Origin: Sulfitobacter brevis
GTDB taxonomy: Bacteria; Pseudomonadota; Alphaproteobacteria; Rhodobacterales; Rhodobacteraceae
Direction of reading: 5' to 3'
Length of the DNA stretch: 64,000 bases
Assembly: GCF_900112755.1 (NCBI RefSeq)
Contig: NZ_FOMW01000009.1
Span: forward strand, 157,583-221,582
Shown here: one piece after another, positions 1 to 9,731 of the stretch
Numbering within the stretch: the first letter of the stretch is position 1
Layout: the number at the start of each line of letters is the position of its first letter
Position numbers and translations under genes: made by a program
The notes under the pieces: model-generated
Seen by the model: only the letters and a program-made list of their open reading frames with translations
Told to the model about the DNA's origin: nothing
The model's database searches: none

Positions 1-360
1 GACGGAGGCGGCGGTGAGCGCCTCCATCTCGACACCGGTCTGACCGGTAGTCTTGACTGTCGCGGTGATGCGGATCCCCGGCAAGGTGGCGTCAGGAACC
101 AGATCAACCGTTACTTTCGTGATCGGAAGTGGATGGCAGAGCGGGATCAGATCAGACGTGCGCTTGGCGGCCATAATCCCAGCAAGTCGGGCAACGCCCA
201 GTACATCGCCTTTCTTGGCGCGTCCTTCTGTAATAATATCAAAGGTTTCCATCTGCATCTTCACGTAGTTTTCAGCCGTGGCAATGCGGTTGGTCACAGC
301 CTTGTCCGAGACATCAACCATCTGGGCATCGCCCTTGGCGTCAAAATGCGTCAGCGCCAT
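1..360 (-). CDS. moaC: Cyclic pyranopterin monophosphate synthase MoaC, C-terminus cut by the window edge
   Basis: MoaC acts with MoaA in the first step of molybdenum cofactor synthesis, forming cyclic pyranopterin monophosphate from the GTP-derived intermediate in the cytoplasm. The first 120 codons are present. They begin [20 protein letters not shown] and contain the family segments [20 protein letters not shown] and [13 protein letters not shown], with the conserved Cys-His of the active site. The family is usually about 155-160 residues, so roughly a quarter is missing. The ATG overlaps the trpC stop (shared ATGA), so it is probably translated as the last visible gene of the trpG-trpD-ung-trpC unit. 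The trpC-moaC order is common in Rhodobacterales. Identification is secure. Confidence 0.95.
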   Translation of the reverse strand, partial: MALTHFDAKGDAQMVDVSDKAVTNRIATAENYVKMQMETFDIITEGRAKKGDVLGVARLAGIMAAKRTSDLIPLCHPLPITKVTVDLVPDATLPGIRITATVKTTGQTGVEMEALTAASV

Positions 361-1166
361 CACATGCCTCCGGACGTTAGCGGATTAGCCAGCAGGTCGC
401 GGGTCGCCTGCGCGACGTCTGACTGTCGCATCAGGCTTTCGCCAATTAGGAAAATCCGTGCCCCATAGAGGGCCATATCTGCCAAATCTGCCGGGGTCGC
501 AAGACCGGATTCGCTGACGATAAGCTTTTCAGCTGGTACCCGCTTCGACAATTTCTTGGTTACATCAAGAGTGGTCTCAAAGGTATTGAGATTCCTATTG
601 TTTATTCCAATTAGTCGGCTTTGCAGCTTGGTTGCGCGCTCGAGTTCTTCGGCATCGTGCACCTCGATCAGCGCGTCCATGCCCCAAGCGCTCGCAGCCG
701 CTTCAAGCTCGGCGGCTTGAGCGTCAGACACCGATGCCATGATGATCAGGATACAGTCGGCGCCAAGGCTGCGGGCTTCGGCGACCTGATAGGGATCATA
801 GATGAAATCCTTACGCAGTACCGGCAAATCACAGGCGGCGCGGGCCTCGGTGAGGAAGGATTTGGCGCCCTGAAAGCTAGGTGTGTCGGTCAGGACCGAA
901 AGGCAGGCAGCGCCGCCTGCGGCATAGGCTTGGGCCAAGCTCGCGGGGTCAAAGTCTGCGCGGATCAGGCCTTTGGACGGGCTGGCTTTTTTGATCTCAG
1001 CGATCAATCCGTAGCCCTCGCGGGAGGCTTCATGCAGGGCTTCGGCAAAGGGGCGCACGGGCGAGGCGGCTTTTGCCTCTGCTTCCACATCGGCGAGTGG
1101 TTTCGCGGCTTTGTCTGCCGCAATTTCTTCGAGTTTATAGGCCTTGATCTTGTCGAGAATAGTCAT
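360..1166 (-). CDS. trpC: Indole-3-glycerol phosphate synthase
   Basis: TrpC closes the indole ring, converting carboxyphenylamino-deoxyribulose phosphate to indole-3-glycerol phosphate in tryptophan synthesis. At 268 residues it is a monofunctional TIM-barrel enzyme of normal length. Visible signatures are [10 protein letters not shown] near residue 59, with the catalytic lysines, the phosphate-binding LIGINNRNL stretch around residue 185, and VSESGL around residue 218. It starts 9 nt after the ung stop, and its own stop overlaps the moaC ATG, so it is coupled to both neighbours. Nothing in the reading frame looks unusual; the odd point is that ung separates it from trpD. Confidence 0.97.
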   Translation of the reverse strand: MTILDKIKAYKLEEIAADKAAKPLADVEAEAKAASPVRPFAEALHEASREGYGLIAEIKKASPSKGLIRADFDPASLAQAYAAGGAACLSVLTDTPSFQGAKSFLTEARAACDLPVLRKDFIYDPYQVAEARSLGADCILIIMASVSDAQAAELEAAASAWGMDALIEVHDAEELERATKLQSRLIGINNRNLNTFETTLDVTKKLSKRVPAEKLIVSESGLATPADLADMALYGARIFLIGESLMRQSDVAQATRDLLANPLTSGGM

Positions 1167-1175
1167 TGGGCTGCC

Positions 1176-1835
1176 TTATGTGTCGGTCCAGTTTATGGTC
1201 GCCAACCCCTGCGCGTGCAACCAGTCGTTCACTTGCGAGAACGGGCGCGAGCCAAAGAACCCGCGACTGGCTGACAATGGCGAAGGGTGGCCGGACTGAA
1301 TTTTTAGATTGCGATCGGCGTCCACCGCAGCGGCCACCTTCTGCGCGCTCTCTCCCCAGAGGATATAGGCGCGGGGGCGATCTGCCAAACGCGCAAGAAC
1401 CTGTTGCGTTAGTTCCTGCCACCCCAAATGCGCGTGGCCTTTGGGCTCGCCCGCGGGCACGGTAAGCGCGGTGTTCAACAGCAGTACCCCTTGATCGGCC
1501 CAGAACCGCAGATCGGCACTGCCGGGCGCAGACCCAACGTCGGTCCGCAACTCTTTGAAAATATTAGCCAAAGATTTCGGCAGTGGCCGCGTGTCTTCGG
1601 AGGCAGAAAACGCATATCCATGCGCGTGATCCGGTGTCGGATAGGGGTCCTGACCCAGAATGATCACGCGCACGTCTTCTGGCGCGACATGCTCGAGTGC
1701 CGCGAATATCTGGTTCTCGGGCGGGAAAATCTGACGCTTTTCCGCTTTCAAAGCGGCGTCGATCTTCGGCCATGTATCGGTGAAAAACGGCAGATCGGCC
1801 CAATTGCCAAGTTGGGAGAGGGAGGCTGATTTCAT
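1176..1835 (-). CDS. ung: Uracil-DNA glycosylase (family 1)
   Basis: Ung removes uracil from DNA at the start of base excision repair. The 219-residue protein has the family-1 water-activating loop GQDPYP (residues 61-66, catalytic Asp63), the LLLNTALTV strand and the minor-groove loop HPSPLSA near the C-terminus with the catalytic His. Length is normal. Its ATG overlaps the trpD stop by 4 nt, and trpC follows 9 nt after its stop, so a DNA repair gene is embedded inside a tryptophan operon. Transcription is therefore expected from the trpG promoter, unless an internal promoter lies within trpD. The protein shows no sign of decay. Confidence 0.96.
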   Translation of the reverse strand: MKSASLSQLGNWADLPFFTDTWPKIDAALKAEKRQIFPPENQIFAALEHVAPEDVRVIILGQDPYPTPDHAHGYAFSASEDTRPLPKSLANIFKELRTDVGSAPGSADLRFWADQGVLLLNTALTVPAGEPKGHAHLGWQELTQQVLARLADRPRAYILWGESAQKVAAAVDADRNLKIQSGHPSPLSASRGFFGSRPFSQVNDWLHAQGLATINWTDT

Positions 1836-2848
1836 TTACGCTGACTCACTGCCGCAACGGCGGTTATTTTTTCACGCGCCGCACCGCTATCAATGCTGGT
1901 GCGAGCCATTTCGACGCCGGTCCTCAGATCGGGGGCGGCGTCGGCGACCACAAGGGCGGCAGCGGCGTTCAGCAGCACAGCGTCGCGGTAGGCAGACGGT
2001 TCGCCGTTCAGCAACCCGTTGAAGGCCACTGCGTTCTCATCCGGTGTGCCGCCGACGATATTCTCAAACGGGTGCACTGGCAGGCCTGCATCCTCGGGGT
2101 GGATCTCGCTATCTGTGACGACGCCGCCTCTTAGCGCGCTGACCCAGCTTACGCCGGTGATCGTCAGCTCGTCGGTGCCGTCCGAGCCGTGCACAAGCCA
2201 TGCAACATCCGAGCCGAGAGCTTGGAGCGTTTCAGCCATTGGGCGGATCAGTTCGCGGCGATAAGCGCCGGTCAACTGGCGTTTGACGCCCGCCGGATTG
2301 GTCAGCGGCCCCAGAATGTTAAAGATCGTGCGGGTCCCGAGCTCGGAGCGCGTCGGCCCGACATGGGCAATGGCGGGGTGGTGCATCGGTGCCATCATAA
2401 AGCCGATGCCTGCCTCGGCGAGCTCGCGTTCCACCACATCGGCATGAACCATGACATTGATGCCCATCTTGCCAAGCGCATCAGCGGCGCCGGATTTCGA
2501 GCTGAGATTGCGATTCCCGTGTTTGGCCACGATCACGCCCGCTCCGGCCACCACAAAGGCGGTCGCAGTCGAGATATTGAGCGTGCCCTTGCCATCGCCG
2601 CCGGTGCCAACAATGTCCATCGCGCCCTCTGGGGCTTTGACAGGGTGGCACTTGGCGCGCATTACACTGGCGGCGGCTGCGTATTCATCAACGGTCTCGC
2701 CACGGGTTCGCAGCGCCATCAAAAAGCCGCCGATCTGGCTGGGCGTGGCTTCGCCGTCAAACAGTATTTCGAAGGCAACTGCGGCATCAGCACGACTTAG
2801 CGGGCCATTGGCGGCGGCGTCGATCAGGGGTTTCAGCGCGTCGCTCAT
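1832..2848 (-). CDS. trpD: Anthranilate phosphoribosyltransferase
   Basis: TrpD transfers the phosphoribosyl group of PRPP to anthranilate. The start chosen is the ATG at 2848, giving 338 residues beginning [20 protein letters not shown]. This matches the family length and overlaps the trpG stop by 4 nt. An upstream in-frame start near 3007 would lie inside trpG and adds 53 residues unlike the family. The glycine-rich PRPP loop [17 protein letters not shown] and the anthranilate-binding [17 protein letters not shown] segment are present. The stop overlaps the ung start. Clear member of the family. Confidence 0.97.
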   Translation of the reverse strand: MSDALKPLIDAAANGPLSRADAAVAFEILFDGEATPSQIGGFLMALRTRGETVDEYAAAASVMRAKCHPVKAPEGAMDIVGTGGDGKGTLNISTATAFVVAGAGVIVAKHGNRNLSSKSGAADALGKMGINVMVHADVVERELAEAGIGFMMAPMHHPAIAHVGPTRSELGTRTIFNILGPLTNPAGVKRQLTGAYRRELIRPMAETLQALGSDVAWLVHGSDGTDELTITGVSWVSALRGGVVTDSEIHPEDAGLPVHPFENIVGGTPDENAVAFNGLLNGEPSAYRDAVLLNAAAALVVADAAPDLRTGVEMARTSIDSGAAREKITAVAAVSQRK

Positions 2849-3426
2849 GCAGCCACTTTCATTTCGTTCAGGAAGTTCTGGAGCAGGGCAGAGCCGTGCT
2901 CCGAGCGGATCGATTCCGGATGGAACTGCACGCCGTGCAGCGGCAGTTCGCGGTGCTGCAGCCCCATGATGGTGCCGTCCTCCAGCGCTGCGGTTATCTT
3001 CAGGCAATCCGGCAGGCTCTCACGTTCAACGACCAGTGAGTGATAGCGCGTGGCGGCAAACGGGCTGGGCAATCCGGCGAATACGCCTGTGTTTTCGTGG
3101 TGCATCTGGCCCATCTTGCCGTGCACGATGTCTTTTGCGCGCACCACCTTGCCGCCAAAGGCCTGACCCAAGGTCTGATGGCCAAGGCACACACCGAGCA
3201 GGGGCACGCGGGCTTGGGCTGCGGCTTGGGTGATCTCAAGGCAGATGCCAGCTTGATCGGGGTCGCAAGGACCTGGCGACAGCAGGATGCCATCTGGACG
3301 CATCGCCATCGCGTCAGAAACGCTCAATTGATCATTGCGGTGCACGACAACATCCGCTCCCAGTGCGCCAAGGTAATGCACCAGATTATAGGTAAAGCTG
3401 TCGTAGTTATCGATAAGCAGCAACAA
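2845..3426 (-). CDS. trpG: Anthranilate synthase component II (glutamine amidotransferase)
   Basis: This is the glutaminase subunit that supplies ammonia to TrpE; in many bacteria it also serves PabB in folate synthesis. The 193 residues form a class I amidotransferase with [11 protein letters not shown] at the N-terminus, the nucleophile in GVCLGHQ (Cys79) and the catalytic HPES motif near residue 170. It is the first gene of the minus-strand trpG-trpD-ung-trpC-moaC unit and diverges from the polysaccharide-deacetylase gene, so the operon promoter should lie in 3427-3606. TrpE is encoded separately about 3 kb away. Confidence 0.96.
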   Translation of the reverse strand: MLLLIDNYDSFTYNLVHYLGALGADVVVHRNDQLSVSDAMAMRPDGILLSPGPCDPDQAGICLEITQAAAQARVPLLGVCLGHQTLGQAFGGKVVRAKDIVHGKMGQMHHENTGVFAGLPSPFAATRYHSLVVERESLPDCLKITAALEDGTIMGLQHRELPLHGVQFHPESIRSEHGSALLQNFLNEMKVAA

Positions 3427-3606
3427 TGGCAGATTCTTTGTCTTTTAACGGGGCATTAGGTCTAGAGAACCATCGCCTTCGCGAGGTATATGTAGCGCAT
3501 ACATGTTCAGGCTTGGCGCGGCGCGTCAAGGGCATCCCCGCAAGCTTGGACGCGCAAAAGAACCCGCAAGGCGCAGCCTATGCGGAAGACAGCAGGAGAC
3601 GTCGGA

Positions 3607-5274
3607 ATGGCACGCGGAGTTTTAACCGGAGCATTGATGGGCGGCGTTGCCAGCCTGAGCATCGTGGGCGCGATTTCCATTCTGGCGCCGCCACCCTTGC
3701 CGCCGGAATTAAGCGATGCCGCCCCCGGTGCGGCAGAGGCACCCGACCGCATCACCCAAGGCGACAGCGGCGAGGCGGGCAGCGCGAGCGACCGCGCGCC
3801 CGTGACGGGACAGGTCGCGCCGCAAGCGCCGGAACCGGAGCGTGACACGCTGGCCGTTGATCCTGCGACCACCATCACCGCGATCCAGCCGGAAACCGGC
3901 AGTGCCGAAAAACTGGAGACCCCCGCTGCGGCAACCGAAAGTGGCGCGACGGTCTTGCAGGGCGATGAACCGGTGCTACCCAACCCGCAAGCGCTGGCCC
4001 CGATGGAGCCTGCACCCGCCGACGAGCTGTCGATCAGCACCGAACCTGCGCAGCCGCCAGCCCCGGCTGTGGCCGAGATCGAAGGCGCCTTTGAAACGCC
4101 CGCGCAGCCCGAGGCACTGCCCGATGTTGCTATGGACAGTTTGGACGCCCCTGCAGGCGATGACGCGCCTGAAATGGCCCCGACTGAAGATGTAGTGACG
4201 GATGTGACATCTCCGGACCAAGAAGTATTGGCTCAGGAGCCCGCGCCGCAGGTCGATGCCACGCAGGAAACAGGCACTTTGGCGTTCGAAATTCTGCCGG
4301 ATGTCGCCCCCGAACCGGAAGTTTCCGAGGCTGTGACTGCGCCGGAAACCTCCGTGACCCCGCCGCCGGCGATTGTATTGAAGCAGGCCGATAATCCTGA
4401 TCCGGTGCCTCAGACAGAATATTCCGCCGTCGTCCCCAACGCTCCAGACCGTCCTGCGATCGGCACCCCCGCGATGACCCTGACCGAGCGTACGTCAGGC
4501 GTGACGATCAACCGCCCCGGTGCTGATGCGACGGCTGAAGTCGCTGTTGTCAAGGACGCGCCAGAGATAGCAGCAGAAATCCCTACGGGCCGTCCGCTGG
4601 AACAATTTTCCGAGCCGGTCGAGATCGAGGGCGATAAGCCGTTAATGAGTGTGGTGCTGATCGACGACGGTAGCAATCTTACGCAGGGCGCGGCGGGGCT
4701 GGCAGCGCTGCGCAGCTTCCCCTATCCGCTGACTTTCGCGGTCGACACCGGAAAAGCCGATGCCGCCGAGCGCATGGCGCTCTACCGTGCCGAAGGCTTT
4801 GAAGTGCTGGCGATGATCAACCTGCCCAACGGTGCGCAGCCCTCGGATGCCGAAACCACCTTTGGCGTCACCTTGCCGAAATTCACCGAAGTTGTCGGCG
4901 TTCTGGAGGGGGTCGATAGTGGCTTCCAAGGTTCTAAACAGGTGTCCGATCAGGTGACGGCGATCCTTGCCCAATCGGGCCATGGGCTGGTCACGCAGGA
5001 TAAGGGCTTGAATACGATGCCGAAACTGGCGCGCAAAGACGGCGTTCCAGCAGCTCCGGTGTTTCGCGACTTTGACAGTAAGGGCCAGACCGCCACCGTG
5101 ATCCGGCGTTTTCTGGATCAGGCGGCTTTCAAGGCGGGCCAAGAGGGTGCTGTCATCATGCTGGGCCGGTTGCGCCCTGATACCATCACCGCGCTGTTGC
5201 AATGGGGTCTGCAAGACCGTGCCGGTCAGGTTGCGCTGGTCCCGGTCTCGGCGGTGCTTCTGCGCGACAATTGA
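3607..5274 (+). CDS. Divergent polysaccharide deacetylase family protein (YibQ-like), long Pro/Ala-rich N-terminal region
   Basis: The start is the ATG at 3607, preceded by AGGAG 11 nt upstream, giving 555 residues; a further upstream ATG at 3580 lacks this signal. Residues 1-30 form a hydrophobic anchor (GALMGGVASLSIVGAISIL). Residues about 35-340 are low-complexity and rich in Pro, Ala, Glu and Asp, which suggests a periplasmic spacer. The last ~210 residues are the divergent polysaccharide deacetylase domain, with VVLIDDGS, TFAVDT, AMINLPNG and LVTQDKGLNTM. The physiological substrate is not known for the group; a role in the cell envelope is inferred from the domain and anchor. It lies alone between two minus-strand blocks. 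Confidence 0.85.
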   Translation: MARGVLTGALMGGVASLSIVGAISILAPPPLPPELSDAAPGAAEAPDRITQGDSGEAGSASDRAPVTGQVAPQAPEPERDTLAVDPATTITAIQPETGSAEKLETPAAATESGATVLQGDEPVLPNPQALAPMEPAPADELSISTEPAQPPAPAVAEIEGAFETPAQPEALPDVAMDSLDAPAGDDAPEMAPTEDVVTDVTSPDQEVLAQEPAPQVDATQETGTLAFEILPDVAPEPEVSEAVTAPETSVTPPPAIVLKQADNPDPVPQTEYSAVVPNAPDRPAIGTPAMTLTERTSGVTINRPGADATAEVAVVKDAPEIAAEIPTGRPLEQFSEPVEIEGDKPLMSVVLIDDGSNLTQGAAGLAALRSFPYPLTFAVDTGKADAAERMALYRAEGFEVLAMINLPNGAQPSDAETTFGVTLPKFTEVVGVLEGVDSGFQGSKQVSDQVTAILAQSGHGLVTQDKGLNTMPKLARKDGVPAAPVFRDFDSKGQTATVIRRFLDQAAFKAGQEGAVIMLGRLRPDTITALLQWGLQDRAGQVALVPVSAVLLRDN

Positions 5275-5292
5275 TCGATGGCAGGGACGGGA

Positions 5293-6333
5293 TCAGATGA
5301 TCTCGTCCTCGTCAAACAATGGGTCCGCGTTCAGCTGTTCGATCATCGTCTCGACCGTATCGGTCACCGCACGAGGCAGCAGCTTGGCCAAATGGAAGAT
5401 CGCGTCGCCTTCGTTCACAATAGGCAGGATCGCGCGACCGATCAAAATGCCTTCGTACGGGGCGACCACATCATGCTCGACCTTACCGAATGGGTCCGAG
5501 ATTGTCGCCAGAACATCACCTTCAACAACCATCTCGCCCTCACCCCGGAAGGTTCGCAGCAGTCCACCCACAGGGGCGCGGAGCCAGCTGGACGAGGCGC
5601 AGACATGGGGAATTTTGCGGGCAGGTGCGATGCCTTTGGCAGGCAACATCTGCTGGTCGTGCATGACCCGCAGAATACCCGCCAGTCCCGCACGCACCGC
5701 CATTTCGTCAAACCGCAGGCCTTCGCCCGCCTCATAAAGCAAGACTGGCGTGCCGCGCGACGAGGCAACGGCCCGAAGCGAACCTTCGCGCAGCGGCGAG
5801 GTCAGCACCACAGGCGCGCCAAAGGCCAATGCCATGCGGCGGGTCATCGCATCAGAGGGGGAGATGCGGACTTGTGGCAAGTTGGTACGGTGGATCGCGG
5901 CGGAGTGCAGATCAATGCCGAAATCGCAGCGCAGCACGACTTCGTTGAGGAAGATATGCGCAAGTCGCGCGCCGAGCGATCCTGACGGATGGCCCGGAAA
6001 GCAGCGATTCAGATCGCGGCGGTCAGGCAGGTAGCGCGAACGATTGAGAAAGCCGAAGGAGTTGACCACCGGCACCACCATCAGCGTACCGCGCAGCGAC
6101 TTGAGCTGGGGCGCGCGCAGCAGGCGGCGTACGATCTCGACGCCGATAACTTCGTCGCCGTGCACGGCAGCCGAGACAAACATCGTCGGTCCTTCGACCT
6201 TGCCGTGCAGCACTTCCATCGACAGGCCAACGGGCGTGTGATCCGGCAGGATCGACACTGGCATGTCGATTTCCTTGCGGGACCCGGGGGCGACCGACTG
6301 GCCGGAAATCTCGAAGGAGAGCCGCGTTGGCAT
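5293..6333 (-). CDS. Succinylglutamate desuccinylase/aspartoacylase family zinc hydrolase
   Basis: The predicted enzyme is a zinc-dependent amidohydrolase of the AstE/aspartoacylase group, acting on an N-acylated amino acid or similar small molecule. The ATG at 6333 gives 346 residues beginning MPTRLSFEISGQ; the open frame continues upstream into trpE but without family sequence. Metal-binding and substrate motifs visible are AAVHGDEVIG (His and Glu ligands) near residue 55, DRRDLNRCFPG near 100 and DLHSA near 130. The C-terminal part from about residue 270 resembles a small beta-rich domain. It starts 2 nt after the trpE stop, so the two are co-transcribed. The true substrate cannot be told from sequence. 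Confidence 0.85.
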   Translation of the reverse strand: MPTRLSFEISGQSVAPGSRKEIDMPVSILPDHTPVGLSMEVLHGKVEGPTMFVSAAVHGDEVIGVEIVRRLLRAPQLKSLRGTLMVVPVVNSFGFLNRSRYLPDRRDLNRCFPGHPSGSLGARLAHIFLNEVVLRCDFGIDLHSAAIHRTNLPQVRISPSDAMTRRMALAFGAPVVLTSPLREGSLRAVASSRGTPVLLYEAGEGLRFDEMAVRAGLAGILRVMHDQQMLPAKGIAPARKIPHVCASSSWLRAPVGGLLRTFRGEGEMVVEGDVLATISDPFGKVEHDVVAPYEGILIGRAILPIVNEGDAIFHLAKLLPRAVTDTVETMIEQLNADPLFDEDEII

Positions 6334-6335
6334 GA

Positions 6336-7847
6336 TCAGTTCCGCCCGCCGCCGCCAAAGCGCGACGCATCGGCCGCCGCGCGGCGGATTGCGCCGGACT
6401 TGTGCACGGTTTCCATGTACTCGGCCTGCGGGTCGCTGTCGTAAACCACGCCGCCGCCCGCCTGCATGTAAAGCGTCTCGTCCTTGATCACGGCCGTGCG
6501 CAGCGCAATGCACATGTCCATATCGCCGCCCGCACTGAAATAGCCAACGCCGCCGCCATAGACGCCGCGTTTTTCAGGTTCCAGCTCGTCGATGATCTGC
6601 ATCGCGCGGACCTTTGGCGCGCCCGAGACGGTGCCGGCGGGCATGCCTGCAAAAAAGGCATCCAGCGCATCGCAATCCTCACGCAATTCGCCCACCACGT
6701 TGGAAACGATGTGCATGACGTGGCTATAGCGCTCAACGGTGAATTCCTCGGTCGGGCGCACGGTGCCAATCTTTGCGACGCGGCCCACATCGTTGCGGCC
6801 CAGATCAAGCAGCATCAGATGCTCGGCCAACTCCTTTTCGTCCCCCATCAGATCGGCTTCGAGAGCGCGGTCTTCCTCGGGCGTGGCGCCGCGCTTGCGG
6901 GTGCCGGCAATCGGGCGGATCGTGACTTCGTTGCCAAAAACCCGCACGAGGATTTCTGGCGACGCGCCGACAACATGAAACTCACCAAAGTTGAAATAGA
7001 ACATGAAGGGAGAGGGGTTGGTACGCCGTAGCGAGCGATAGAGCGCGAAGGGCGGTAGCTCGAACGGCTGGTGCCAGCGCTGGCTGGGGACCACTTGGAA
7101 GATATCACCCGCCACGATGTAGTCGCGGGCTTTCTCCACGGCGGCACGGTAGGCATCAGGGGTAAAATTGCTGACAGGCTCGGCTGCCGGTGTGGCATCG
7201 CCGAGATCACGGCTGGTGCCGGGCATGGCGCGTTCCAGATCGCGCACCGCATCCATCACACGTTCCGCCGCCTGAGCATAGGCGGCGCGGGCGTTCTGCC
7301 CGTCTGACACCCAAGCGGGCGATACGATGGTAACTTCGCCTTTGACCCCGTCGAGTACTGCAATCACCGAAGGCCGCAGCATCAACGCATCGGGCAGGCC
7401 GAGCGGGTCGGGGTTCACGTTTGGCAGGTGTTCGACCAGCCGGATCATATCATAGCCGAGGTATCCGAACAGTCCGGCGGCGGCTTGTGGCAGGTCGTCG
7501 GGCAGGTCAATTCGCGACTCGGCGATCAGACTGCGCAGGGTATCCAAAGGATTGCCTGCCACATCCTCGAAAGCATCGGCATCATATCGCGCCGCGCGGT
7601 TAATCGCAGCGGTCTCGCCGCGACAGCGCCAGATCAGGTCGGGTTTCATGCCGATGATCGAATAGCGCCCGCGGACCTCGCCACCGGTTACTGATTCCAA
7701 CACAAAGGCATTCTTTGCGGTGCCCGTCAGTTTCAGCATCAGCGAGACCGGCGTGTCCAGATCGGCGGCGAGCCGTGTATAGACGATCTGGTTTCTTCCG
7801 GCCGAATAGGCGGCCGAAAAGCTGTCGAAATCCGGTGTCAGGGTCAT
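6336..7847 (-). CDS. trpE: Anthranilate synthase component I
   Basis: TrpE converts chorismate to anthranilate using ammonia from TrpG. It is 503 residues, a normal length for the stand-alone subunit. The N-terminal domain carries the likely feedback-binding segment LMLKLTGTAKNAFVLESVTG, and the catalytic half contains FQVVPSQRW, PIAGTRKRG, LLDLGRNDVGRV and FAGMPAGTVSGAPK with the usual acidic magnesium ligands. It begins 12 nt after the ppiD stop and is followed at 2 nt by the aspartoacylase-like gene. I see no leader peptide or attenuator in front of it; any control should come from the ppiD side. Confidence 0.97.
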   Translation of the reverse strand: MTLTPDFDSFSAAYSAGRNQIVYTRLAADLDTPVSLMLKLTGTAKNAFVLESVTGGEVRGRYSIIGMKPDLIWRCRGETAAINRAARYDADAFEDVAGNPLDTLRSLIAESRIDLPDDLPQAAAGLFGYLGYDMIRLVEHLPNVNPDPLGLPDALMLRPSVIAVLDGVKGEVTIVSPAWVSDGQNARAAYAQAAERVMDAVRDLERAMPGTSRDLGDATPAAEPVSNFTPDAYRAAVEKARDYIVAGDIFQVVPSQRWHQPFELPPFALYRSLRRTNPSPFMFYFNFGEFHVVGASPEILVRVFGNEVTIRPIAGTRKRGATPEEDRALEADLMGDEKELAEHLMLLDLGRNDVGRVAKIGTVRPTEEFTVERYSHVMHIVSNVVGELREDCDALDAFFAGMPAGTVSGAPKVRAMQIIDELEPEKRGVYGGGVGYFSAGGDMDMCIALRTAVIKDETLYMQAGGGVVYDSDPQAEYMETVHKSGAIRRAAADASRFGGGGRN

Positions 7848-7859
7848 GCGGGCGGTGCC

Positions 7860-9701
7860 TTAGGGAAAGTTGACATGCACGGCCTGCAGCGCCTGCTGGT
7901 CGATCTGCGGACGCGCGTCACGCACGACTTGATCGGCGTAAATGGCGAAGAGGTCGTCGGCGAGGTCCTGATCAAGCTGCTGCCCCAACTGGGCCAGCAA
8001 AGCGGCGTTGTCGTCATTGTCAGCCGCAGGGGTGATCGCATCAAGACGCACGATTGCGACCGACGTCTCACCCTCGATGACGGCCACTTCGCCTTCGGCC
8101 ATATCAAACACACGCGACATGAACGCATCCGGCGTCCCTTGGATGAATCCGCTGCGGGTTTGGCCTTCTTCGAGCTTTTCCTCAAGTCCCGCTTCGGTGA
8201 ATGAAGCATCGCCAGCCAGTGAACCAATCAATGCATCGGCCTGCGCTTTCAGAGCTTCGACAGTTTGCCCAGTCTGCCAAGCGTCGCGCACCGCGTCTTT
8301 GGCAGCATCAAACGCCTCCGGGCGGGCGTCGAGCGCTTCGTCCAGACGCATCGCAAAAACGCCGCCGTCATCAAGCTGAATAATTTTAGGGAAATCACCC
8401 TCTTTCAAGGCAGCCGCCGCGACGCGGAAGCCGGCGTAAGCGGCGATGTCATCGCTGCTGTCCTGGGTCCATTCGATGGTGCCCAGCGTCATCTTGGTTT
8501 CTTTGGCCAGCTGTTCCAGAGTTGCACCGCCAGCAAGCTGGTCATCAAGGTCTTGCGCGCGGGCTTCGACAGCGCGCACCGCACGGGCGGAGGCAAGCTC
8601 GGCCTCCAGATCGGGGCGCGCATCTTCAAAGGAGGTGCTCTGTGCGGGCAGCACGCCATTAACGCGGAAGAGGGCCGGACCCAGCGAGGTCGGCAGCGGG
8701 CCGACAACATTGCCGGTTTCGGCGGCAAAAACCGCCTCGCCAGCGCTGTCGAGATCGCCCTGACCGACATCACCCATATCGACATCAGCGAGCTTCAGAC
8801 CGCGTTCTTCTACCAATGCGTCGAAAGTGGTGCCGGAAACTTCGAGCGATGCGGCAGCCTGATCGGCGGCATCCTGATCCGCAAATACCAGACGTTCGAC
8901 CAAACGGCGCTCGGGCTGGTTGAACTGGTCGGCGCGATCCTCATAAACGCGGCGCACCTCGTCCTCGGGGACGTCAACCTCATCGGTCATCGCATCGGGC
9001 GAGAGCCAAGCATAGGTGATCTTTTTGGCTGCGGGCAGCATGAAATCATCGGTATTGGCGTCGTAATAGGCTTGCAGTTCTTCGTCTGTAGCCGCGGCAA
9101 GCGGATCGGTCAGATTGTCAGCTTCGAGCAGCGCCCAAGTAAAGCTGCGCGTTTCGCCGACGTAGGACACCAGCGTTTGGGCATAGGTTTGCGGCATTTT
9201 CACGCCACCGACCACAGCCCCTTGCAGCAAGGTCCGCGCCGCTTCCTCGCGCAGAGAGGTCTCAAAGGCAGTTTCACTGACGCCCCCCTGTTGAAGGGCA
9301 AAGCGATAGCCTTCGCGGTCAAACTTGCCATCAACCCCCTGAAAGGCGCTGATTTTCAAAATTTCTTCGCGCAGGGCAACATCACCAATCGACAGACCAA
9401 GCTGGGCAGTCTCATTGTCCAAAGCGCGGTTGCGCACCAGCCGTTGCAGCACGGCCCGATCGAGACCGATCTGCTGGGCACGCGCAAAGGGCAGCTGCTG
9501 GCCGCTTTGCGCTTCGATGGCGCGGATTTCCTGGCTTAGCTCGCGGGCATATTGGTCGACCGAAAGGGTTTTGTCGCCGACGCTGCCGATCGAGCGGACA
9601 CTCCCGCTCAGATTGATGGCGCCAAAGCCCCCAAGACCGAGGATGAGCATGCCCATCAGGATCCATACGGCGGTTTTGGTGATGCTGGAGCCTTTGGCCA
9701 T
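7860..9701 (-). CDS. ppiD: Peptidyl-prolyl cis-trans isomerase / SurA-like periplasmic chaperone (PpiD type)
   Basis: PpiD-type proteins are membrane-anchored periplasmic folding factors that help outer-membrane and secreted proteins. The 613 residues start with a cytoplasmic MAKGSSITKT and one transmembrane helix (about residues 9-31), followed by a SurA_N-like helical domain. The middle (about 250-360) is the parvulin-like region, but it is poorly conserved, as is typical of this group. The ATG has AAGGAAC 10 nt upstream. Downstream, trpE starts 12 nt later. Catalytic isomerase activity is uncertain because the parvulin domain is divergent. Confidence 0.85.
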   Translation of the reverse strand: MAKGSSITKTAVWILMGMLILGLGGFGAINLSGSVRSIGSVGDKTLSVDQYARELSQEIRAIEAQSGQQLPFARAQQIGLDRAVLQRLVRNRALDNETAQLGLSIGDVALREEILKISAFQGVDGKFDREGYRFALQQGGVSETAFETSLREEAARTLLQGAVVGGVKMPQTYAQTLVSYVGETRSFTWALLEADNLTDPLAAATDEELQAYYDANTDDFMLPAAKKITYAWLSPDAMTDEVDVPEDEVRRVYEDRADQFNQPERRLVERLVFADQDAADQAAASLEVSGTTFDALVEERGLKLADVDMGDVGQGDLDSAGEAVFAAETGNVVGPLPTSLGPALFRVNGVLPAQSTSFEDARPDLEAELASARAVRAVEARAQDLDDQLAGGATLEQLAKETKMTLGTIEWTQDSSDDIAAYAGFRVAAAALKEGDFPKIIQLDDGGVFAMRLDEALDARPEAFDAAKDAVRDAWQTGQTVEALKAQADALIGSLAGDASFTEAGLEEKLEEGQTRSGFIQGTPDAFMSRVFDMAEGEVAVIEGETSVAIVRLDAITPAADNDDNAALLAQLGQQLDQDLADDLFAIYADQVVRDARPQIDQQALQAVHVNFP

Positions 9702-9731
9702 GTCCGTTCCTTTATGCGCGTTTTGGTGTGT

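Noticed and set aside
7848..7860. Tryptophan attenuator/leader peptide before trpE
   Set aside because: Only 12 nt separate ppiD and trpE, so there is no room for a leader.
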